Assembly: GCA_964392615.1 (NCBI GenBank)
Contig: CAYMRB010000389.1
Span: 1-9,773 of the forward strand
DNA length: 9,773 bases
Direction: 5' to 3'
Origin: CAYMRB01 sp964392615
Lineage (GTDB): Bacteria > Planctomycetota > UBA8108
The translations under genes and the position numbers were made by a program. Positions 7,053-9,773 of this stretch are shown in pieces. A model generated the notes under the pieces. It searched no databases, was not told the DNA's origin, and worked only from the letters and a program-made list of their open reading frames with translations. Position 1 is the stretch's first letter. Each line of letters begins with the position of its first letter.

Positions 7053-9679
7053 CGCTCTTCCCTCGCCTCGACGCGCTGCAAAGTCTTGCGCACTTGCCAG
7101 ACGACGCGAGCGTCAGCGTCGCGCAGGCATTCACGCAGCGTCGAAACAGCGGGTGTCGCCTCGCTGCCGAACTCGCCGAGCGCCCACGCCGCCCGCTGGC
7201 GCACCTCCCAGCGCGAGTCGTGCAAGCGGCGTTCGAGCGCCGGCACGACGTCGTCAGCGCGCACGGCGAGCTGTCCGAGGAGCTCGACGCCGGTCTCGCG
7301 CACGTGCGGATCGACATCGGCGAGACAGGCGACGACCGCGTCGACCGCCGTCGCCGCGTGCGGACCGAGATGTGCCAGGCCTTCGAGCGCGTCGCGTCGC
7401 GTCGCCGCGTCGCGAAGCGCGCCGATCAGCACAGAGGGTGCGGTTTCGCCCGACTCGTCGACCGCGCCGAGGGCGCGACACGCAGCGCTTCGGTTCTCGC
7501 CGTTGCGATACGAAGCGATGGCCGCCAACGCTGACGCCGCGTCGCGCCCCCGAGGGCCCATTGCTTCGAGGAGCCTGGGGCCGCAATCCGAACGGCTGCC
7601 CGGCTCGTCGTCGTCACGTTCCACGGCTCTCGAGGGGCCGACCAAGAAGACGGTCCGGCTGATCGCCGTCTCCTCGGCGTACTCTCGAACCAACCAGCGG
7701 CGCACCTCCGGCACGATCCACTCGGTCGGCAGCCGTGGATCCGCGAGCGGGTCGACGAGTGGGGGAGGCGGGTCTTCGATGGGCGGCGCGTAGAGCCGCT
7801 GGACGGGCGACCGCCGAACCCATTCGAGCGCGCGCGCGACGATCTCCGGGTCGCGTTCGCCGCGCCCGAGCTGGAACAGAGCGAAATCACCCCACCAGTA
7901 CTCGGGCTCGTCCGTGCTCGTCAGCCACTCCTGGCTGGCGCGGTCGAGCTCGGGCTCCAGCGCGACGATCACGGCGACGACCTCGTCGCGGTCGAACCAT
8001 GAGTCCTTAGCTCGGGCGTGCTCGAGAAGGACCAGCGCGGCGTGGCGCGCGCCCGGACCGATCGCGTGCAGCGCCACGCTCGCGGGCCATGGATCCTCGC
8101 CGAGTCTGGCTGCGAGCTGCGACGTCGCAGGCGCGGCGTGGGGGGCGCGGCCCCACGACCACCAGCGCGTCGGCCCGCTCGGCCAGAGGCCCGCCAATAA
8201 CCAGGCGGCGCTCTCGCTGCTTTCCGGCTTGCCGAGTGCGGCGATGAGAAGGTCGAGCGGCACGCGACGACCGAGCTTCGAGAGTGCGCGGGCCGCGGTC
8301 GATTGAGCGTGGTCATCCAGAGGGGCATCGATCCGCAAGAGAGCGAGCAGCGAGGTCGCCACGCCCGGCTTCGCCGCGCCGATTCGCCCGAGCGCGTGCG
8401 CCGCCGATGCGATCACGCCAAGGTCCTCGTCGCGCAACGCGGTGACGAGCGGGGGCACCAGCATCTGCAGGAGATCGTCGGGGCGCGTGCTGTGCGGGTC
8501 GTCGATGCGCAGCGGAAACGACCGCCCGATGATCTCGATGGCGAGGCGGCGTGTCGCATCGTCGTCGTCGCTGAGAAGCGGCGCGATTCGGAGAATGTCC
8601 TCTCCGCGCAGCGTGACGTCTTCCAGCAGGGCGAGGACGTCATGACGGAGCTCATCGTCCGACGCGGCGGCCGGCACCAGGAGGTCGACGGCCGATCGCG
8701 GCAGGCTCACGTCGCCCAGACCGCGGACGTCAAGAGCGTCGACGGCAGCCCGGCGCACCGTACTGTCCGGATCGTGTGCTGCCCTACGGGCCAGCGCCAG
8801 CCACATGCGCTCGCCGAGCTCGCTGACGTACCGGATTCTGTCTTCAAGCTCTCGAATCGCAGTAACGCGTACGTTCACGGTGCGATGTCCGAGTGCGCGA
8901 TGAAGCGGCAGGAGCGCGTCGCCGTCTTCCACGTTCGCTTCCGCGATGGCGCCGAGCGTGCGGACGGCAGCTTCGCAGACGTCGTTGTCGTCGAGCCACG
9001 ACTCGACAAGCGGCACGGGATCGTCAAGGACTGGCCAAGCGGCGACAAGCGCGGCGGTGTCGTCGCCGCTCTCGACGATCGCCCGCAGAGCAGCGCGTGC
9101 CGCGTCGATTCGGAGTCGCGGTCCGCTGAGCAGCAGCTCGCGGCCTGCACGACGAAGATGCTCGTCGGAGTGGCCGAGAAACCGCACGGTCGTCGCCGTG
9201 GGCAGGCGGATTCTCTTCTCGGTCGCGAGGAACTCGAGGCCGAGCAGCGCCGCGAATCGAGCCGCGCCGTCGTCCTTCTCGACGAGCCCGACGAGGATCG
9301 GCACGGCCTCGTGCGCGCGATCGCCGATTGCCGCGACCGAGCGCAACGTGACGCTCGCCGAGCCCGCGTTGCCGTCGAGATACGAACGGGCGTTTCGAAG
9401 CCGCTGCTGCTCCGACCTGCGCCAGCGGTTCCGCTCTCGGAGAATCGCCGCCGATCCCGCGTCGCGCTCCACCAACACCGGGAGCGCGCGCAGCGACCCG
9501 CGCGCGATGAGCCTCTCGGCCGCCTCGGCTGCCGCCGTCTCGTCATCGGAGGCGAGTCGCTCGATAAGCCATCGCTCGACTTGTGTCGCGTCGGCGACGA
9601 AGAAGAGCACGACGCCGATCGACACGACGCCGAGGGCGAGGACGATCACGAGACGACGGGATGTCGTGCGACGGGGCAT
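7049..9679 (-). CDS. Membrane-anchored HEAT-repeat protein (876 aa), first gene of the minus-strand pair
   Basis: An 876-residue protein. Residues 1-9 are strongly basic and 10-29 hydrophobic, predicting a membrane anchor or signal sequence with the remainder outside the cytoplasm. HEAT-like units are visible at about 50-72, 107-150, 232-280, 295-320, 365-390, 405-450 and, most regularly, 720-872 (for example DPHVRETGVELLGQLA and VRQRAAWALGEFGS). Between about 500 and 690 the repeat pattern is lost. This region is rich in Trp and Pro (RWWSWG, EYWWGDF, a PPIEDPPPPL tract at 632-641) and may be a linker or a separate small domain. No catalytic motif is recognised. It is paralogous to the downstream 832-residue gene, strongest over the last 90 residues and a shared DCG island. 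The ATG at 9679 has no convincing Shine-Dalgarno sequence; a GGAGG lies too far away (22 nt), and no alternative in-frame start is seen upstream. Confidence 0.87.
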   Translation of the reverse strand: MPRRTTSRRLVIVLALGVVSIGVVLFFVADATQVERWLIERLASDDETAAAEAAERLIARGSLRALPVLVERDAGSAAILRERNRWRRSEQQRLRNARSYLDGNAGSASVTLRSVAAIGDRAHEAVPILVGLVEKDDGAARFAALLGLEFLATEKRIRLPTATTVRFLGHSDEHLRRAGRELLLSGPRLRIDAARAALRAIVESGDDTAALVAAWPVLDDPVPLVESWLDDNDVCEAAVRTLGAIAEANVEDGDALLPLHRALGHRTVNVRVTAIRELEDRIRYVSELGERMWLALARRAAHDPDSTVRRAAVDALDVRGLGDVSLPRSAVDLLVPAAASDDELRHDVLALLEDVTLRGEDILRIAPLLSDDDDATRRLAIEIIGRSFPLRIDDPHSTRPDDLLQMLVPPLVTALRDEDLGVIASAAHALGRIGAAKPGVATSLLALLRIDAPLDDHAQSTAARALSKLGRRVPLDLLIAALGKPESSESAAWLLAGLWPSGPTRWWSWGRAPHAAPATSQLAARLGEDPWPASVALHAIGPGARHAALVLLEHARAKDSWFDRDEVVAVIVALEPELDRASQEWLTSTDEPEYWWGDFALFQLGRGERDPEIVARALEWVRRSPVQRLYAPPIEDPPPPLVDPLADPRLPTEWIVPEVRRWLVREYAEETAISRTVFLVGPSRAVERDDDEPGSRSDCGPRLLEAMGPRGRDAASALAAIASYRNGENRSAACRALGAVDESGETAPSVLIGALRDAATRRDALEGLAHLGPHAATAVDAVVACLADVDPHVRETGVELLGQLAVRADDVVPALERRLHDSRWEVRQRAAWALGEFGSEATPAVSTLRECLRDADARVVWQVRKTLQRVEAREER

Positions 9680-9740
9680 GGGCTGGCGATCCGTGCTGCC
9701 GCCTCCAGGGTAGCACGAGCGCGCGCGGGGCAGGAGCTTC
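9680..9740 (-). other. Short upstream region of the HEAT operon
   Basis: This 61-bp stretch between the hexamer repeat and the ATG at 9679 should hold the leader, and possibly the promoter, of the minus-strand operon. I see no confident -35/-10 pair; a TACCCT-like element around 9707-9712 (minus strand) is too weak to call. No hairpin or operator stands out. Confidence 0.3.
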
Positions 9741-9773
9741 GGAGTCGGTAGTCGGAGTCGGAGTCGGAGTCGG
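9741..9773. repeat. Imperfect GGAGTC hexamer tandem repeat, truncated by the window edge
   Basis: Copies of GGAGTC occur at 9741-9746, 9754-9759, 9760-9765 and 9766-9771. A 7-bp variant (GGTAGTC) sits at 9747-9753, and the array continues off the end with GG. It is non-coding as far as can be seen and lies about 60 bp upstream of the minus-strand HEAT operon. The total copy number is unknown because the window stops inside it. Confidence 0.8.

Noticed and set aside
6030..7793. Long plus-strand ORF (587 codons) opposite the junction of the two HEAT genes
   Set aside because: It is antisense to clear HEAT repeats in both genes. Its translation is low-complexity, Arg/Ala/Ser-rich and has no recognisable domain, as expected from high-GC antisense frames.
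8303..9751. Plus-strand ORF (482 codons) antisense to the 876-residue HEAT gene
   Set aside because: The opposite strand carries coherent helical repeats and an N-terminal anchor. The plus-strand product is Arg-rich shadow sequence ending within the hexamer repeat flank.

Overview
The window is GC-rich bacterial DNA with no RNA genes, mobile elements, integrases or CRISPR arrays that I can see. Its genes suggest a member of the Planctomycetota, or a related PVC or heterotrophic soil/aquatic lineage. The reasons are a secreted GH5-like glycosidase joined to an alpha/beta hydrolase, a neutral-ceramidase-like domain joined to DUF1080 (3-keto-disaccharide hydrolase), and two large membrane-anchored HEAT-repeat proteins. 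This assignment is inference from domain content; there is no marker gene.

Plus-strand half (about 95-4541): a two-cistron operon coupled through an ATGA overlap at 2479-2482. The first gene encodes a secreted three-domain protein: a jelly-roll sugar-binding-like domain, a GH5-like TIM barrel with both catalytic glutamates visible, and a C-terminal serine hydrolase with a readable Ser-Asp-His triad. The second gene encodes a secreted neutral/alkaline ceramidase-like domain followed by DUF1080, but its reading frame is broken by an apparent one-base loss near 3318. It therefore appears as two overlapping ORFs, 2479-3378 and 3357-4541. Together the two genes look like an extracytoplasmic catabolic module for a glycosylated and/or acylated substrate. 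The actual substrate cannot be read from the sequence.

Minus-strand half (9679 down to 4554): a second two-cistron operon, again joined by an ATGA overlap (7049-7052). It encodes two paralogous HEAT-repeat proteins of 876 and 832 residues, each with one N-terminal hydrophobic segment. The paralogs are most alike at the C terminus, where 29 of 30 bases are identical over one stretch. They probably arose by tandem duplication. Their function is unknown; HEAT arrays are protein-binding scaffolds.

The two operons are convergent with only 12 bp between stop codons and no visible hairpin terminator. The right edge (9741-9773) is an imperfect GGAGTC hexamer tandem repeat that runs off the window. 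I see nothing that amounts to a clearly new biological system. The points most worth checking are the frameshift, the glycosidase-esterase fusion and the coupled HEAT pair.
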